The notes under the pieces were generated by a model that ran no database searches, had not been told where the DNA came from, and saw nothing but the letters and a program-made list of their open reading frames with translations. Of a DNA stretch of 64,000 bases, positions 15,863-26,210 are shown piece after piece. How positions within the stretch are numbered: position 1 is the first letter of the stretch; the number at the start of each line of letters is the position of its first letter. A program made the translations under genes and the position numbers. Source of the stretch: an uncultured Aquimarina sp. (GTDB lineage Bacteria; Bacteroidota; Bacteroidia; Flavobacteriales; Flavobacteriaceae); the NCBI GenBank assembly GCA_947500505.1, contig CANMSL010000007.1, positions 1-64,000 of the forward strand, given 5' to 3'.

Positions 15863-18688
15863 CTAATACCATTCTCTGGTAAAAAGGCCTATGAGTGTTT
15901 GTGGGCTTAATGTAATGATAAACCTGATTTTCTCATCATAATTAGGTTGATCTATTTCAAAACCATTATTCGATACTACAGGAAAGAAAAGTTCAAAATA
16001 ATCAGCAACAAGACTCAAACGTACGCCTGCATCATAAACAAACTTTGCTGAAGTTCCTTTATTTTTTACAAAACCAACATCCCCGTAAGCATATATCCAA
16101 TTCCAAATATTCGTATTGGCATTCAGTGTAGTGATCCATTGATTTGCGAATGGATATTCTAATTGGGATTTGAAACCTCCTTCTGCGATTATTATTTGCT
16201 GGCTAACCAAACCCGTTTCCTCACTACGACCTAAATAGCTAAAATCAAAAAGATAGTCTGTAGGCCTGTCTAAAGCGAAGCTGAAAAAATCTCCATCTTT
16301 TTGAGTATCATTATAAAGAAATGTACCTGCAAAAAAGCGAAGATTTATTTGTCTGTTGTTTAGGAAAAGTTTTCTATAATTGATAGTGGTTGAGAGCTTA
16401 CTGAAATTTTTTGCTATTTGATAATCAAATATATAGGAGGTAAAATCTAATAGATTAAAATCTGAATATCTATATCTCACGTTAAAAACACTGTAATCAG
16501 GAGTTTCTACAGGATTATCATCGTCTCGTTCTCGAAATACGTTTACACTCCTTATGGATAGACGCTGATTTTCATTAGATCTTAAATCCTGCGGTCGCCA
16601 GAAAAAGTCAACAGATGGCGAGAAACGCCTGAAAAGTAAATCAGGAGCATAACTAAACATACTACCGCTAAATGCATATCTAATCTGATAAAGATCATGA
16701 TCTGCTATTTGATCCCTATATTGAAAAGATGCAGAGCCAATGAGTTTTTTAGATAAAAATCCGTAACTGGGCGTTATCTTATAATCAAAATCTCTACGGA
16801 TAAATGTTTTATTATAAAATTTGGAGCCAATTGTGAGGCCATCATACACATTAAACTCAAATTCCGGAATATAAAATATCTGACTGCGTGTAGGATCTTC
16901 TACATCTTGTAAAAATCTGAACTGTATAGGTTTATTAAAAATCCCTTTTAGATTTTTATAATTATTTCTTCGATTTACTTCGGGAATATTTTGATCGTAA
17001 TCTAATATAAGTTTATCTATGCCTTCATTTGCTATTTTTACTTTTTTTCTTCCTGTTATCCCGGTAACCCAGGTTTTAGAAATTAATTGCCCATCTCTTA
17101 ATCCTGCCAGGGATACGGGCATGTGGTTGTTTCTTTTGTTTTTGATAGTAACCTCAAGCGAATCTTTTTTCTTTTTAACAGATTTTATTTTAAAATCAAG
17201 TTTTTCATTAGTAGGAACAAAATCTTCAAAAAACCAATCTATATTTTTAGGAGTTAGATTTTTTAAAATTTTTTCAAACTTTTTAGAATCAGTTAATTGT
17301 AATTTATTATTACTATAAAACGCTCTCACAGCTTCTGCCAGAATATTATCGTCTTCTAGATAATCCTCTAAATATTTAAAACCAATTCCGGCTTTGTAGG
17401 CATTGGCAATATTCTTATTAAATTTTACAAGTTCATCCTGTGGTTCAGTCAATGGTTGATCCAGAAATAATCTGGCCATATTTTTATACCCTAAATAATA
17501 CTGATCATTAAAATCAAGATCGGCAGCGTGAAACCATCTGATGCCAATTACTTTACTCAGATTTCCTATAATTTTCATATCCGGATAATACTGTTCGGTA
17601 TATGCCATCATAAGGTAAATATGTATGGCATCCTTGATCCAGGCATCATATCTGGAATTAATGAGCAGCGTCTTGTCTAAGTAACTCTCAGTTATTGATT
17701 TTAACTGTTTGATTTCATATTGAAATCCATCTGGGAAAGGTCTTAAAATATCTGGTAATTGATTTAACCCATAAACGGGATTATTTTTATAATCATTTTC
17801 TGAGACTAAAATTTTATCGAAAGGGTAAGGGCCTAATCGGTTTTCTAAAAACTTTATAATGCGTTTGGTAGCCACGCTTTTCATTTCAGGCATTAAATCA
17901 TTATCTTCAATATTACTGATAAGTTTAACACCATTCATCCGAAAATCATAAAATGAGCTCTCTTTTTCCAGATATAGATTTATTTCATTCCTGTTTTTAC
18001 CAACAAGTAGAATGGTCTTGGTAGAATCATCAGGTGTGGATACTATTTTCTGATTAAATTCACTAGTTATATTATACGCATTCGGTAAAGTGAAATTGAT
18101 AGTGTAATCTGCAATAGGAGCATATAAATCATCCAGGTTTTTATGACTATAGATATTCCATTTAGTATTGTAAACCGCTGGGACTATATACCAATATTTC
18201 AGACTAAAATCACCGTTTCTATGATATCCGTATCTTGTAAATTTTTCACTAGGTAATTTTACCTGATATGTCAGATTAAAAGTAAAACTATCGCCGGGAT
18301 ATAATTTTTTTTCGATATCTATTTTGATGATATCAGAGGCTTGCCTATACCGTTCCCAGTTTAAAATGGTTGAAGACTCGTCTGTTATTGATTCTATAGA
18401 AGTGGATCCACGCTCATAGTCTTTCGCAAAATAAAATCGCCTCAGAAAGTCTTCTGAAAAACGCTCTCCCAAAGGAGTAGTTTTACTATTAAAACTATTG
18501 GCCCAATCATGTAAGAAAATAGTTTTTAGTGTGTCTTTTGAAGTATTTACATAAGTTATTTCTTGCTGTATAGAAATTATCTTATTGTCAGTATCGAGAA
18601 TTCCATCGATACTAATATGGTGTTGAGCAACTACAGTTTGCAGCCCGAAAAGAATGAAAGTGATATAGGATATTCTGGAAAGATTCAA
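15863..18688 (-). CDS. Degenerate M1-peptidase-like protein with C-terminal outer-membrane barrel
   Basis: The 941-residue protein has a signal peptide (1-21). Residues about 25-480 follow the M1 aminopeptidase fold: the N-terminal sheet 'QHHISIDGILD', a middle domain, and the segment with SRYDAWIKDAIHIYLMMAYTEQYYPD where the zinc motif HExxH should be. No HExxH is present, so the peptidase site is probably dead. From about 560 to the end the protein is beta-strand rich (YKITPSYGFLSKK, GSASFQYRDQIADHDLYQIRYAFSG) and ends in a Trp/Tyr residue (REWY), like an outer-membrane barrel. It starts with TTG; its start overlaps the previous gene's stop as TTGA, so translation is coupled. Confidence 0.75.
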   Translation of the reverse strand: MNLSRISYITFILFGLQTVVAQHHISIDGILDTDNKIISIQQEITYVNTSKDTLKTIFLHDWANSFNSKTTPLGERFSEDFLRRFYFAKDYERGSTSIESITDESSTILNWERYRQASDIIKIDIEKKLYPGDSFTFNLTYQVKLPSEKFTRYGYHRNGDFSLKYWYIVPAVYNTKWNIYSHKNLDDLYAPIADYTINFTLPNAYNITSEFNQKIVSTPDDSTKTILLVGKNRNEINLYLEKESSFYDFRMNGVKLISNIEDNDLMPEMKSVATKRIIKFLENRLGPYPFDKILVSENDYKNNPVYGLNQLPDILRPFPDGFQYEIKQLKSITESYLDKTLLINSRYDAWIKDAIHIYLMMAYTEQYYPDMKIIGNLSKVIGIRWFHAADLDFNDQYYLGYKNMARLFLDQPLTEPQDELVKFNKNIANAYKAGIGFKYLEDYLEDDNILAEAVRAFYSNNKLQLTDSKKFEKILKNLTPKNIDWFFEDFVPTNEKLDFKIKSVKKKKDSLEVTIKNKRNNHMPVSLAGLRDGQLISKTWVTGITGRKKVKIANEGIDKLILDYDQNIPEVNRRNNYKNLKGIFNKPIQFRFLQDVEDPTRSQIFYIPEFEFNVYDGLTIGSKFYNKTFIRRDFDYKITPSYGFLSKKLIGSASFQYRDQIADHDLYQIRYAFSGSMFSYAPDLLFRRFSPSVDFFWRPQDLRSNENQRLSIRSVNVFRERDDDNPVETPDYSVFNVRYRYSDFNLLDFTSYIFDYQIAKNFSKLSTTINYRKLFLNNRQINLRFFAGTFLYNDTQKDGDFFSFALDRPTDYLFDFSYLGRSEETGLVSQQIIIAEGGFKSQLEYPFANQWITTLNANTNIWNWIYAYGDVGFVKNKGTSAKFVYDAGVRLSLVADYFELFFPVVSNNGFEIDQPNYDEKIRFIITLSPQTLIGLFTREWY

Positions 18689-19935
18689 CTTTTCTTTAAA
18701 AATTTTATAGTTTTACTACTAGTATTTAATGGTACAAGGTAATATATCCCGTTGCTTAGTTCGGAGACTACGATATTAGTAATGCTATTTCCGTTTGCGG
18801 AAAATGATTTTATCTCTTGTCCTAAAGTAGTATATATTTTGAAATCGATTGGTTCCGAATTATTATTTATTTGTAAAGACAAGACATCATCAATTATAGT
18901 ACCATTATTAAGCTGAATAGTATGTCTGCTATTTATAAATTCTGGAGTACTTAGGAATTGTTGGTTTGCCTGTAATTCCATAACAACAGGAAGATGATCG
19001 CTCATATTGTATAGAGCATCTCTTAGTGCACTATCAAATATTCCTGGACAATCGATATCATCGATTCTTTGATTATAACAATTACCATTGTTGCCATATG
19101 CTTTATAAGTATTGGGAATGTAACTTAATTGAGTACTACTTACCATATTCTCTGACATCAAAATAAAATCAAACCTATCGTCTAATCCGCCGCCACTTCC
19201 TAAGTTATCAAACTCTTCGTTACTTATTCGGGTGCTTTGTGTATGTATATCTGTAAAAGTGCTATTACTAGTCCAATCTCCTGGAGTACTGATAGGATCT
19301 ACCATTATAATTTTATTGTTAGCATCTAATAACTCCCGATATGCAGGTTCATTAGAAGAATATACATTAAGATCTCCAGCAAAAATTACAAAATCGTTCT
19401 CATCTAAATTCGCATAATTGTCTATAAATTGGTTTACCATGGCGAGGCGCTTGATTTCATTTTCAGAACCTCTACTTGCTTTAAGATGAGCAATAAAAAT
19501 TTCTATTCTAATAGGGTTATTAACCTGATCATTTGACATCAACTCCAATGTATACCAATTAATATCTCTAATAGTTGTTATTAGTCTTTGACTTTGCACT
19601 AAAGTAAACTTTTGATTATTGTAATACAGTAATTGATGCAATTCTACATCAGAATTAGAAAAATTACTTAAGAATGGAGCGCTAGAATAATTATTTCCAT
19701 CATCATTTAACGATTTGTTTAATATTTCTTCGCCACCAGCTTCTGTTTCTAACTCACAAATCATAAAAATATCAGGTTCATAGCTATCTATGATAGTTTC
19801 TAATATTTCCTCTCTGTTCTCCGGTGGAGCAGTGGGATAGTTCAATACATTATAAAACATAGTTTTAAGAGTACCCTGGCCAAATGAAATCCGGACAATG
19901 CTACATATTATAACTGGTATTAAAAGCCTTTTCAT
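18685..19935 (-). CDS. Secreted endonuclease/exonuclease/phosphatase-family protein with T9SS C-terminal domain
   Basis: The 416-residue protein has a signal peptide (1-19, ending ISFGQ) and an EEP catalytic domain (about 22-335). Expected residues appear in TMFYNVLNYP (Asn), FMICELETE (Glu), FAGDLNVYSS (Asp/Asn), DRFDFILMSE (Asp) and SDHLPVVME (Asp/His pair). The last about 75 residues form a type A T9SS sorting domain (FKIYTTLGQEIKSF, then NGIYYLVP, ending KTIKFLKKS). The protein should be exported by Sec, then secreted by T9SS and anchored or released. Substrate is DNA or phosphoester-type; nuclease use of extracellular DNA is likely. It is coupled by overlap to the following M1-like gene. 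Confidence 0.85.
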   Translation of the reverse strand: MKRLLIPVIICSIVRISFGQGTLKTMFYNVLNYPTAPPENREEILETIIDSYEPDIFMICELETEAGGEEILNKSLNDDGNNYSSAPFLSNFSNSDVELHQLLYYNNQKFTLVQSQRLITTIRDINWYTLELMSNDQVNNPIRIEIFIAHLKASRGSENEIKRLAMVNQFIDNYANLDENDFVIFAGDLNVYSSNEPAYRELLDANNKIIMVDPISTPGDWTSNSTFTDIHTQSTRISNEEFDNLGSGGGLDDRFDFILMSENMVSSTQLSYIPNTYKAYGNNGNCYNQRIDDIDCPGIFDSALRDALYNMSDHLPVVMELQANQQFLSTPEFINSRHTIQLNNGTIIDDVLSLQINNNSEPIDFKIYTTLGQEIKSFSANGNSITNIVVSELSNGIYYLVPLNTSSKTIKFLKKS

Positions 19936-19972
19936 TTTTGAGTTTGTTGAGTTTGTGTGAAAAGAAATATTG

Positions 19973-20662
19973 TTAGAAATTCGGGCTCAAATTATATTTT
20001 CCATAGAATTTATCTAGTATATGTAGAACTTCTTCAGGTGTATCTACTAGGTGAATTAGATCCATGTCAGTTGCGCTAATATTTGCAAAACTATCCAAAA
20101 GCGTACTTTTTACCCAATCAATTAATCCGCCCCAGAATTCTGTACCAACCAAAATAATTGGAAACACGGCAATTTTTTTGGTTTGTATTAAAGTGATTGC
20201 TTCAAATAGTTCATCTAGGGTTCCAAATCCTCCGGGCATTACAACGAATCCTTGAGAGTATTTTACGAACATTACCTTACGGACAAAGAAATAATCAAAA
20301 TCCAGGCTCTTATCACTATCTATATAAGGATTATCGTGTTGTTCAAAAGGTAAATCGATGTTTAGTCCAACAGAAGTACCACCGCCAAGATGCGCCCCCT
20401 TATTACCAGCTTCCATGATACCAGGTCCACCCCCAGTAATAACACCATATCCGTGTTCTACAATCTTGTGAGCAACATCTACTGCCAATTGGTAGTACTT
20501 ATTATCAGTTTTTGTTCTGGCAGATCCAAAAATGGAAACACAAGGTCCGATTTTACTCATTTTTTCAAAACCACTGACAAATTCCCCCATAATCTTAAAA
20601 ATAGCCCATGAATCATTTGTTTTTATTTCATTCCAGCCCTTATGTCGTTGTTCTTTTCTCAT
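19973..20662 (-). CDS. LOG-family (TIGR00730) Rossmann-fold protein
   Basis: The 229-residue cytoplasmic protein carries the LOG signatures VITGGGPGIMEAGNKGA and VVMPGGFGTLDELFEA. Plant LOG and bacterial homologs hydrolyse nucleoside 5'-monophosphates to base and ribose phosphate (cytokinin activation in plants). The GGxGT and E residues of the active site are intact. The N-terminus (RHKGWNEIKTNDSWAIFKIMGEFVSGF) is the form usual in Bacteroidetes. It lies between uvrA (63 bases away) and the secreted nuclease, all leftward; a functional link is not evident. Confidence 0.88.
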   Translation of the reverse strand: MRKEQRHKGWNEIKTNDSWAIFKIMGEFVSGFEKMSKIGPCVSIFGSARTKTDNKYYQLAVDVAHKIVEHGYGVITGGGPGIMEAGNKGAHLGGGTSVGLNIDLPFEQHDNPYIDSDKSLDFDYFFVRKVMFVKYSQGFVVMPGGFGTLDELFEAITLIQTKKIAVFPIILVGTEFWGGLIDWVKSTLLDSFANISATDMDLIHLVDTPEEVLHILDKFYGKYNLSPNF

Positions 20663-20725
20663 AAATAATTGTTTATTGTTTTTCAGCTTATTACTGATAT
20701 ATTTTGATTGATTGCTATTTTTTAT

Positions 20726-23578
20726 TTATTCATTTCCGTTAACACTTAATTCTAATTCTTTTTTCAAAAACGTAGCGGTATAACTTTTTTTATTCTTAAC
20801 AATTTCTTCAGGAGTTCCTTTAGCTACAATCTCACCGCCATTTTTTCCACCTTCGTATCCAATATCAATAATATAATCTGCCATTTTTACTACATCCAGA
20901 TTGTGTTCAATAATCAATACGGTATTTCCTTTATTTACTAGTTCGTTAAGCACTTCCATCAGTACGCGAATATCTTCAAAATGAAGTCCCGTTGTAGGTT
21001 CGTCTAATATATAAAAAGTATTTCCGGTATCTCTCTTAGAAAGTTCTGTAGCTAACTTGATACGTTGTGCTTCACCACCAGACAATGTAGTGGATTGTTG
21101 CCCTAAGGTAATGTATCCTAATCCAACACTCCTAATAGTTTTAAGTTTTCTGAATATTTTAGGGATTTGATCAAAAAAGTCACAAGCTTCATTAATGGTC
21201 ATTTCTAAAACATCTGAAATAGATTTACCCTTATATCTAATTTCTAAGGTTTCTCTGTTAAATCTTTTTCCCTGGCAGGTTTCACATTCTACGTACACAT
21301 CTGGCAAAAAGTTCATTTCGATTACACGTAGACCACCTCCTTTGCAGGTTTCACATCTTCCGCCGGCTACATTGAAACTGAAACGGCCAGGTTTATATCC
21401 GCGGATCATAGCTTCAGGTGTTTTAGCAAATAAGTTTCTGATTTCTGAAAACACACCTGTATATGTTGCAGGATTGGAACGTGGTGTACGTCCGATAGGT
21501 GATTGATTAATGTCAATGACTTTATCAGCGTGTTCTAAACCTTTGATCTTTTTATAAGGCATCGGTTTTTTAACCCCATTAAAATAATATGCATTAAGAA
21601 TAGGGTAGAGTGTTTCGTTAATCAATGTAGATTTACCACTACCTGAAACTCCGGTAACAGCAATCATTTTCCCCAAAGGAATATCAATAGAAACATTTTT
21701 AAGATTATTTCCTGTAGCACCGGTCAAAGAAATCTTTTTACCATTTCCTTTTCTTCTTTTTTTGGGAACTTCGATTTGTCGCTTACCACTAAGATAATCT
21801 GCGGTTAATGTATCGTGATTTCTTAAATCCTCCGGAGTTCCTTCACTGATAATTTCACCACCGTGTTTTCCTGCTCTGGGGCCAATATCAATTACATGAT
21901 CTGCGCGTTCGATCATATCTTTATCGTGCTCCACAACGATAACAGAATTACCGATATCTCTAAGTTGTACTAAAGAATTAATTAGTTTTTCATTATCACG
22001 TTGATGTAATCCAATACTTGGTTCATCTAAGATATACAATACTCCAACTAATTGAGAACCTATCTGTGTTGCTAAACGTATTCGTTGTGCCTCTCCACCA
22101 GAAAGTGATTTACTACTTCGATTTAAGGACAAATATGTTAATCCAACGTCTATTAGAAATTGAAGTCGGGCATTAATTTCTTTAAGAATTTCTCCGGAAA
22201 TCTGTTTTTGTTTTTCAGTTAATCGATCTGGAAGCTCTTTGAACCAATTTGCTAACTCACTGATATCCATATTTGCCAGATCGGCAATATTTTTCTCACC
22301 AACTTTAAAATATAGTGACTCTTTACGAAGCCTGGATCCATTACATTCGGGACATTGGATGTTGTCCATAAAATCTTTTGCCCATCTGCGTAAGGATGTT
22401 GAGTCGTTATTTTTATAGGTATTCTCAATAAACGTAGCAATTCCTTCAAAATCAATCTTGTACTCTCTGGTAACGCCTAATGTTTTGCTATTGATACTAA
22501 ATTTTTCTTTACCTCCATAAAGAATAACTTCCATCGCTTCTTTGGGAATCTTTTTAATAGGATCACTTAGTTTAAAATCAAAACGTTGTGCGATTAATTC
22601 CAGTTGCTTAAAAATCCAGTTATTCTTTTGTGGCCCTTGAGGAACTAATCCTCCATTTTTGATGGATTTAGAATCATCCGGGATGATTTTTTTTGTATTT
22701 ACTTCGTATAGATTCCCAATCCCATTACATTTAGGACAAGCGCCTTTGGGTGAGTTAAAAGAAAAATTATTGGGTTCCGGATTAGGATAAGAAATTCCGC
22801 TAGAAGGGCACATTAAATTTCTACTAAAAAACCGTGCTTCCTGAGATTCTTGTTCAATGATCATCAATACATCGTCACCGTGGTACATGGCCGTATTGAT
22901 AGTTTCCATTAAACGTTTAGAATTATCCTTGTCATCGCTAACTGCTAATCGATCAATGACAATCTCAATATCGTGTGTTTTATAACGATCCAATTTCATT
23001 CCTTTAGTGATGTCTTTAATTTCACCATCAGTACGGACTTTTACAAAACCTTGTTTGGCTATTTGTTCAAAAAGCTCTCGATAATGCCCTTTTCTGGATC
23101 GAATTATTGGAGCTAAAATATTTATTCTTTTTCCGTTAAAATCCTTAAGGATTAAATCTTTAATTTGCTCATCACTATAGCTAACCATTTTTTCACCGGT
23201 ATTGTAGCTATATGCATCACTACCTCGGGCAAATAAAAGTCGCAAAAAATCATATATCTCTGTAATTGTTCCAACAGTACTTCTGGGACTTTTACTGGTT
23301 GTTTTTTGTTCTATAGCGATTACCGGAGAAAGCCCGTCGATCTTATCTACATCGGGTCGTTCCAGACTACCTAGAAATTGTCTGGCATATGCCGAAAACG
23401 TCTCTATATATCTACGTTGTCCTTCGGCATAAATAGTATCAAAAGCCAATGATGATTTACCGGATCCCGAAAGTCCGGTAATAACTACTAATTTTTCTCG
23501 AGGTATGGTGACATCAATGTTCTTAAGATTATGAACTCTTGCGCCTAAAACCTCTATATTTTCATCCGATATTGCCAT
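20726..23578 (-). CDS. uvrA: Excinuclease ABC subunit A
   Basis: The 950-residue protein is the DNA damage sensor of nucleotide excision repair. It has two ABC ATPase modules: Walker [10 protein letters not shown] (35-43) and [12 protein letters not shown] with [11 protein letters not shown], then [15 protein letters not shown] and [12 protein letters not shown] with DEPTTGLHF. Zinc-finger cysteines occur in [17 protein letters not shown] and [17 protein letters not shown]. It works with UvrB and UvrC, which are outside the window. Length and motifs are normal for the short UvrA form. A TACATTTG -7 box lies just upstream. Confidence 0.97.
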   Translation of the reverse strand: MAISDENIEVLGARVHNLKNIDVTIPREKLVVITGLSGSGKSSLAFDTIYAEGQRRYIETFSAYARQFLGSLERPDVDKIDGLSPVIAIEQKTTSKSPRSTVGTITEIYDFLRLLFARGSDAYSYNTGEKMVSYSDEQIKDLILKDFNGKRINILAPIIRSRKGHYRELFEQIAKQGFVKVRTDGEIKDITKGMKLDRYKTHDIEIVIDRLAVSDDKDNSKRLMETINTAMYHGDDVLMIIEQESQEARFFSRNLMCPSSGISYPNPEPNNFSFNSPKGACPKCNGIGNLYEVNTKKIIPDDSKSIKNGGLVPQGPQKNNWIFKQLELIAQRFDFKLSDPIKKIPKEAMEVILYGGKEKFSINSKTLGVTREYKIDFEGIATFIENTYKNNDSTSLRRWAKDFMDNIQCPECNGSRLRKESLYFKVGEKNIADLANMDISELANWFKELPDRLTEKQKQISGEILKEINARLQFLIDVGLTYLSLNRSSKSLSGGEAQRIRLATQIGSQLVGVLYILDEPSIGLHQRDNEKLINSLVQLRDIGNSVIVVEHDKDMIERADHVIDIGPRAGKHGGEIISEGTPEDLRNHDTLTADYLSGKRQIEVPKKRRKGNGKKISLTGATGNNLKNVSIDIPLGKMIAVTGVSGSGKSTLINETLYPILNAYYFNGVKKPMPYKKIKGLEHADKVIDINQSPIGRTPRSNPATYTGVFSEIRNLFAKTPEAMIRGYKPGRFSFNVAGGRCETCKGGGLRVIEMNFLPDVYVECETCQGKRFNRETLEIRYKGKSISDVLEMTINEACDFFDQIPKIFRKLKTIRSVGLGYITLGQQSTTLSGGEAQRIKLATELSKRDTGNTFYILDEPTTGLHFEDIRVLMEVLNELVNKGNTVLIIEHNLDVVKMADYIIDIGYEGGKNGGEIVAKGTPEEIVKNKKSYTATFLKKELELSVNGNE

Positions 23579-23597
23579 AAATTTTTAACCAAGATTG

Positions 23598-23605
23598 CAA
23601 ATGTA
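23598..23605 (-). promoter_or_regulatory. -7 promoter box of uvrA
   Basis: On the minus strand the sequence reads TACATTTG, a perfect TAnnTTTG match, ending about 20 bases before the uvrA start codon. No SOS-type operator is recognised. Confidence 0.5.
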
Positions 23606-23727
23606 GTTATTTGATAGCTCTTAGTAAAATGGGGTTGGCTTTTACAGTTGTTAAATAGGTGTTATAATTTAGAATTTCGACTCCGCGGCTGCTGATCCTG
23701 CTTTGTCGGTAAACAGGTTTTCCCAAG

Positions 23728-23808
23728 AACATCCCTCTAAATCTCCTCGCCGCGGCGAGGAGACTTCTTAGCTACCTTCCTTTGAAGGAAGGGCTGGGGA
23801 TGGATGTT
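23728..23808. repeat. Intergenic palindromic hairpin element
   Basis: The outer inverted repeat AACATCC (23728-23734) and GGATGTT (23802-23808) encloses two hairpins. One is a perfect 22-bp palindrome at 23742-23763 with centre CCGCGG. The other is an 8-bp stem CCTTCCTT/AAGGAAGG (23775-23792). The GC-rich core differs from the AT-rich surroundings. It resembles a REP- or MITE-like repeat; copies elsewhere in the genome could not be checked. Confidence 0.6.
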
Positions 23809-23907
23809 TTATGGTTTATATTTTTTGGAAGGTAACATTCCCAAACTTTACGACACTATACAATTAGAAGCAGCAATAACGCTGCAATAATCTAAAAACA
23901 GAAAAAG

Positions 23908-24603
23908 ATGTCTAAAGAAAATTATGACGCTACAGTAGCTGTATTGGAAGCATTACCGCAGGATCAAGTAAAACCGCCAAAAACTCCTATAGACGCGTAT
24001 TTACAGGAAGCAGAAGATCAGTTTATCTGGGCAAGTTAAGATAAAGAAGCACTAGAAACCAAAGGACTGGATTGGGCGTTTGTTACTGATTTACCACTAC
24101 GTACCGGAGCAGCCAGACACGCACAATCGATCTGGAATGCAGAGCGATATGGACAAGAAGAAGCGGCCAGAGCCTGGAAAGAAGAATCTCCTAAAGCCTT
24201 TGAATTAAGAAACGATCTATTGGCTGATCTGCGTTTTGCGTATAGAAAACGTTCCGATCTTATAGCGCATGTGCGTGCCATTGCCGATGGCGAAGGAAAT
24301 TCAGATATGATACAGGATCTTAGTGAAATCAGCGCTTTAGGAAAAGCAAATCCAGAGCAACTGACCAAAGCTAATTTTGATCTTACTCAATTAGACCTTG
24401 CCGAGCAGCGATCTAATGAACTGGCTGATCTATTGGCGAAGGCTAATGGGAGCAGGTTAGATAACTCTAAAGCTAAAGATATGCGGGATCGTGCATATAC
24501 CCAATTAAAAGTAGCAATGAACGAAATCCGGGATACGGGTAAATATGCGTTTAGAAAAAATCCCGAACGTTTTAAAGGTTATATCAGCAAGTACAAATCC
24601 TAA
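23908..24603 (+). pseudogene. Conserved helical protein gene broken by an in-frame TAA
   Basis: One reading frame runs from the ATG at 23908 to a TAA at 24601-24603, 231 codons in all, but is cut by TAA at 24037-24039. The frame does not change across this stop: both parts read as the same helix-rich, charged protein, starting MSKENYDATVAVLEALPQDQ and ending YISKYKS. A single base change (GAA, CAA or AAA to TAA) explains it. The upstream part alone gives 43 residues; the downstream part could restart at a TTG at 24220. The protein belongs to a group I associate with Bacteroidetes, function unknown. Codon use is more GC-rich than in neighbours, a hint of transfer. Confidence 0.75.
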
Positions 24604-24620
24604 ACCTTTAGTTATGGTGA

Positions 24621-24700
24621 GTAGCGCGGACTTCGAGAGCCTCAGCCCAAGGTTGGCGATGCTTACTGAGTTGTTCGCGGGGTATCAACGCTACGAAGTC
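24621..24700. repeat. GC-rich intergenic repeat-like stretch
   Basis: Between the broken gene and the lyase lies a GC-rich stretch with inverted segments: CTCAG/CTGAG, GCC/GGC, and GACTTCG with CGAAGTC. It is not coding. It may be a decayed repetitive element, but no second copy is seen in this window. Confidence 0.3.
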
Positions 24701-24738
24701 ACAGACATTAGCAGAGCAAGATAATAAACAAGAGTATA

Positions 24739-24771
24739 AAAAAAGTATTCATACTGCCTGGATACTTTTTT
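24739..24771 (-). terminator. Terminator between the convergent broken gene and the lyase gene
   Basis: A 10-bp stem AAAAAAGTAT/ATACTTTTTT with a 13-base loop ends in a T run on the + strand and gives a run on the other strand too, so it may work in both directions. It lies 24 bases beyond the lyase stop codon. Confidence 0.7.
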
Positions 24772-24794
24772 CATACCGATACGTATCTTGCTGA

Positions 24795-25706
24795 TTATTT
24801 TACCTTTTCAAAAGATATGTTATCAAAATAGATTGTGTGATCATCCGGAGACTTAAACTTGTCAGAATTTCCTCCTCTAAAGATATCCCATCTTATTTGG
24901 TCTATTTCTCTTCCGGCATCTTTGATAACCCATCTAAATGTGGTGTAACGAACTACTTGCTGCCCATCGATGTTAAGTTCCAGAGTTCCATTGTTATTTT
25001 TACCAGTATTCATCTTAACTCGTATTTCTACTGAATGCCATGTGCCCGGAGTTATTGTGAACCTCTTTCCAAATTCTGCACCCGTAGCATCGGTCTCTTC
25101 ATAATAATATGCATAGGGTACAAAATAAGGCTTACCATTATTTGCTGTAGCATAACGTCTCCAGTTCACTCTAAAGGACCAACCGTCGCCTGCAGAAGTA
25201 TCAGCTCCACCGGCATAACCTGCTCCACCTGATATTCCTGGGAGTTTTCCTCCGAATCGCCAATCAAAACCAACAGGGAACATTACATCGTATTTGAGTT
25301 TATATTCTAGCCCTTTTTCAATGTCTACTCTAGCAACGACACCTCCGCGACTTGTAAGCTCATTTGCCAATAATTTTACCTTCATTCGTCCACCTGAATT
25401 AACATAATGACGACTTTCTTCATCAGTAGAATACCCAGATACATTACCGAAGTCTTCAGCAAATTCCTGGGCAGTATATGTACTGGATTTTCTGTTATCG
25501 AAATTTATAGTACGTGAACTATAAATAGTAGATGAACTTGAAGAAGCAGAGCTTTTACCATCCGGAGATATAGTCGCATCTACATCGTTAAATGTTTGAC
25601 TATCGTCCTGAGTAGCCCCATCATCTACCGTACAAGCAGCTAGCACTACCAAAAAGTTTAGGCCAAGTGCTACTGTTTTAAAATTACGTCTCATAAGCAA
25701 TCTCAT
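24795..25706 (-). CDS. Predicted lipoprotein polysaccharide lyase, PL14-like
   Basis: The preferred start (ATG at 25706, after an A-rich leader) gives 303 residues; a shorter start at 25694 is also possible. Residues 6-24 are a lipoprotein signal with lipobox LAAC (C25), so it is anchored to a membrane, probably the outer membrane. A Ser-rich linker follows. The catalytic domain (about 65-303) has PL14-type segments: FGGKLPGISGG, DGWSFRVNWRR, YAYYYEE and FDNISFEKVK. PL14 and related PL20 enzymes cut alginate or glucuronan by beta-elimination, which suits a marine flavobacterium. The family call is by pattern. It stands alone, not in a polysaccharide-use locus. Confidence 0.75.
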   Translation of the reverse strand: MRLLMRRNFKTVALGLNFLVVLAACTVDDGATQDDSQTFNDVDATISPDGKSSASSSSSTIYSSRTINFDNRKSSTYTAQEFAEDFGNVSGYSTDEESRHYVNSGGRMKVKLLANELTSRGGVVARVDIEKGLEYKLKYDVMFPVGFDWRFGGKLPGISGGAGYAGGADTSAGDGWSFRVNWRRYATANNGKPYFVPYAYYYEETDATGAEFGKRFTITPGTWHSVEIRVKMNTGKNNNGTLELNIDGQQVVRYTTFRWVIKDAGREIDQIRWDIFRGGNSDKFKSPDDHTIYFDNISFEKVK

Positions 25707-26210
25707 TTTTAGTTTTAATAATTGAATTAGATAAAATAGTTTCTTATTAATTCCCCTTTTTTTTGAAGCGGCTAAATTAATTGACCAAGCACAATAATGA
25801 TGATACAAATGGTGCAAACAATTCTAGTTTTTTGTCTATTTATTCTTGTTAGTTTTTTGATAATAAAGAAACTAAAGGTTTAATTCATTGTTCTGTAGTT
25901 GCTAATAAGCTTAGAGGATTGTTACTTAATGGTGTTATTTTTTTTATAATAAACGAGGTATTTATTACTATTGGATTTAAAAACTATCCGAGCCGCCATT
26001 ACTTAAAAAAGCGTTATCAAATGTTTCATAATTGACCGTTTTTTATAATGTACATCATTGATAGTTCGATTTTTTATCACAAAATTTCTTGAAATTAATG
26101 AAGAGTAAACTATTACATACTAATTCACTTTTCTAAAAATATAGTTGAACACAATTGTTTTTGAGTTAAAATCCCAATACTTTTATATTTTAGCTTAAAA
26201 ACAAATACCA
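25707..26210. other. Intergenic region upstream of the lyase and Tudor-like genes
   Basis: About 500 AT-rich bases hold the leader of the lyase gene and, at the right end, a weak promoter (TTTTTG, 20 bases, TATATTTT at 26184-26191) for the gene at 26211. Nothing else recognisable was seen. Confidence 0.4.

Larger units (their letters stand above)
23579..23907. other. Intergenic region upstream of uvrA with hairpin element
   Basis: The region between uvrA and the broken gene has more GC than its surroundings. It holds the uvrA promoter and an inverted-repeat element at 23728-23808 (listed separately). No gene was found. Confidence 0.5.

Noticed and set aside
21195..21506. Open frame on the + strand opposite uvrA
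   Set aside because: It lies fully inside the conserved uvrA coding sequence on the opposite strand and has no start or domain support.
24036..24368. Minus-strand frame across the broken gene
   Set aside because: It is opposite the coherent coding pattern of the broken gene and has no start context or known domain.
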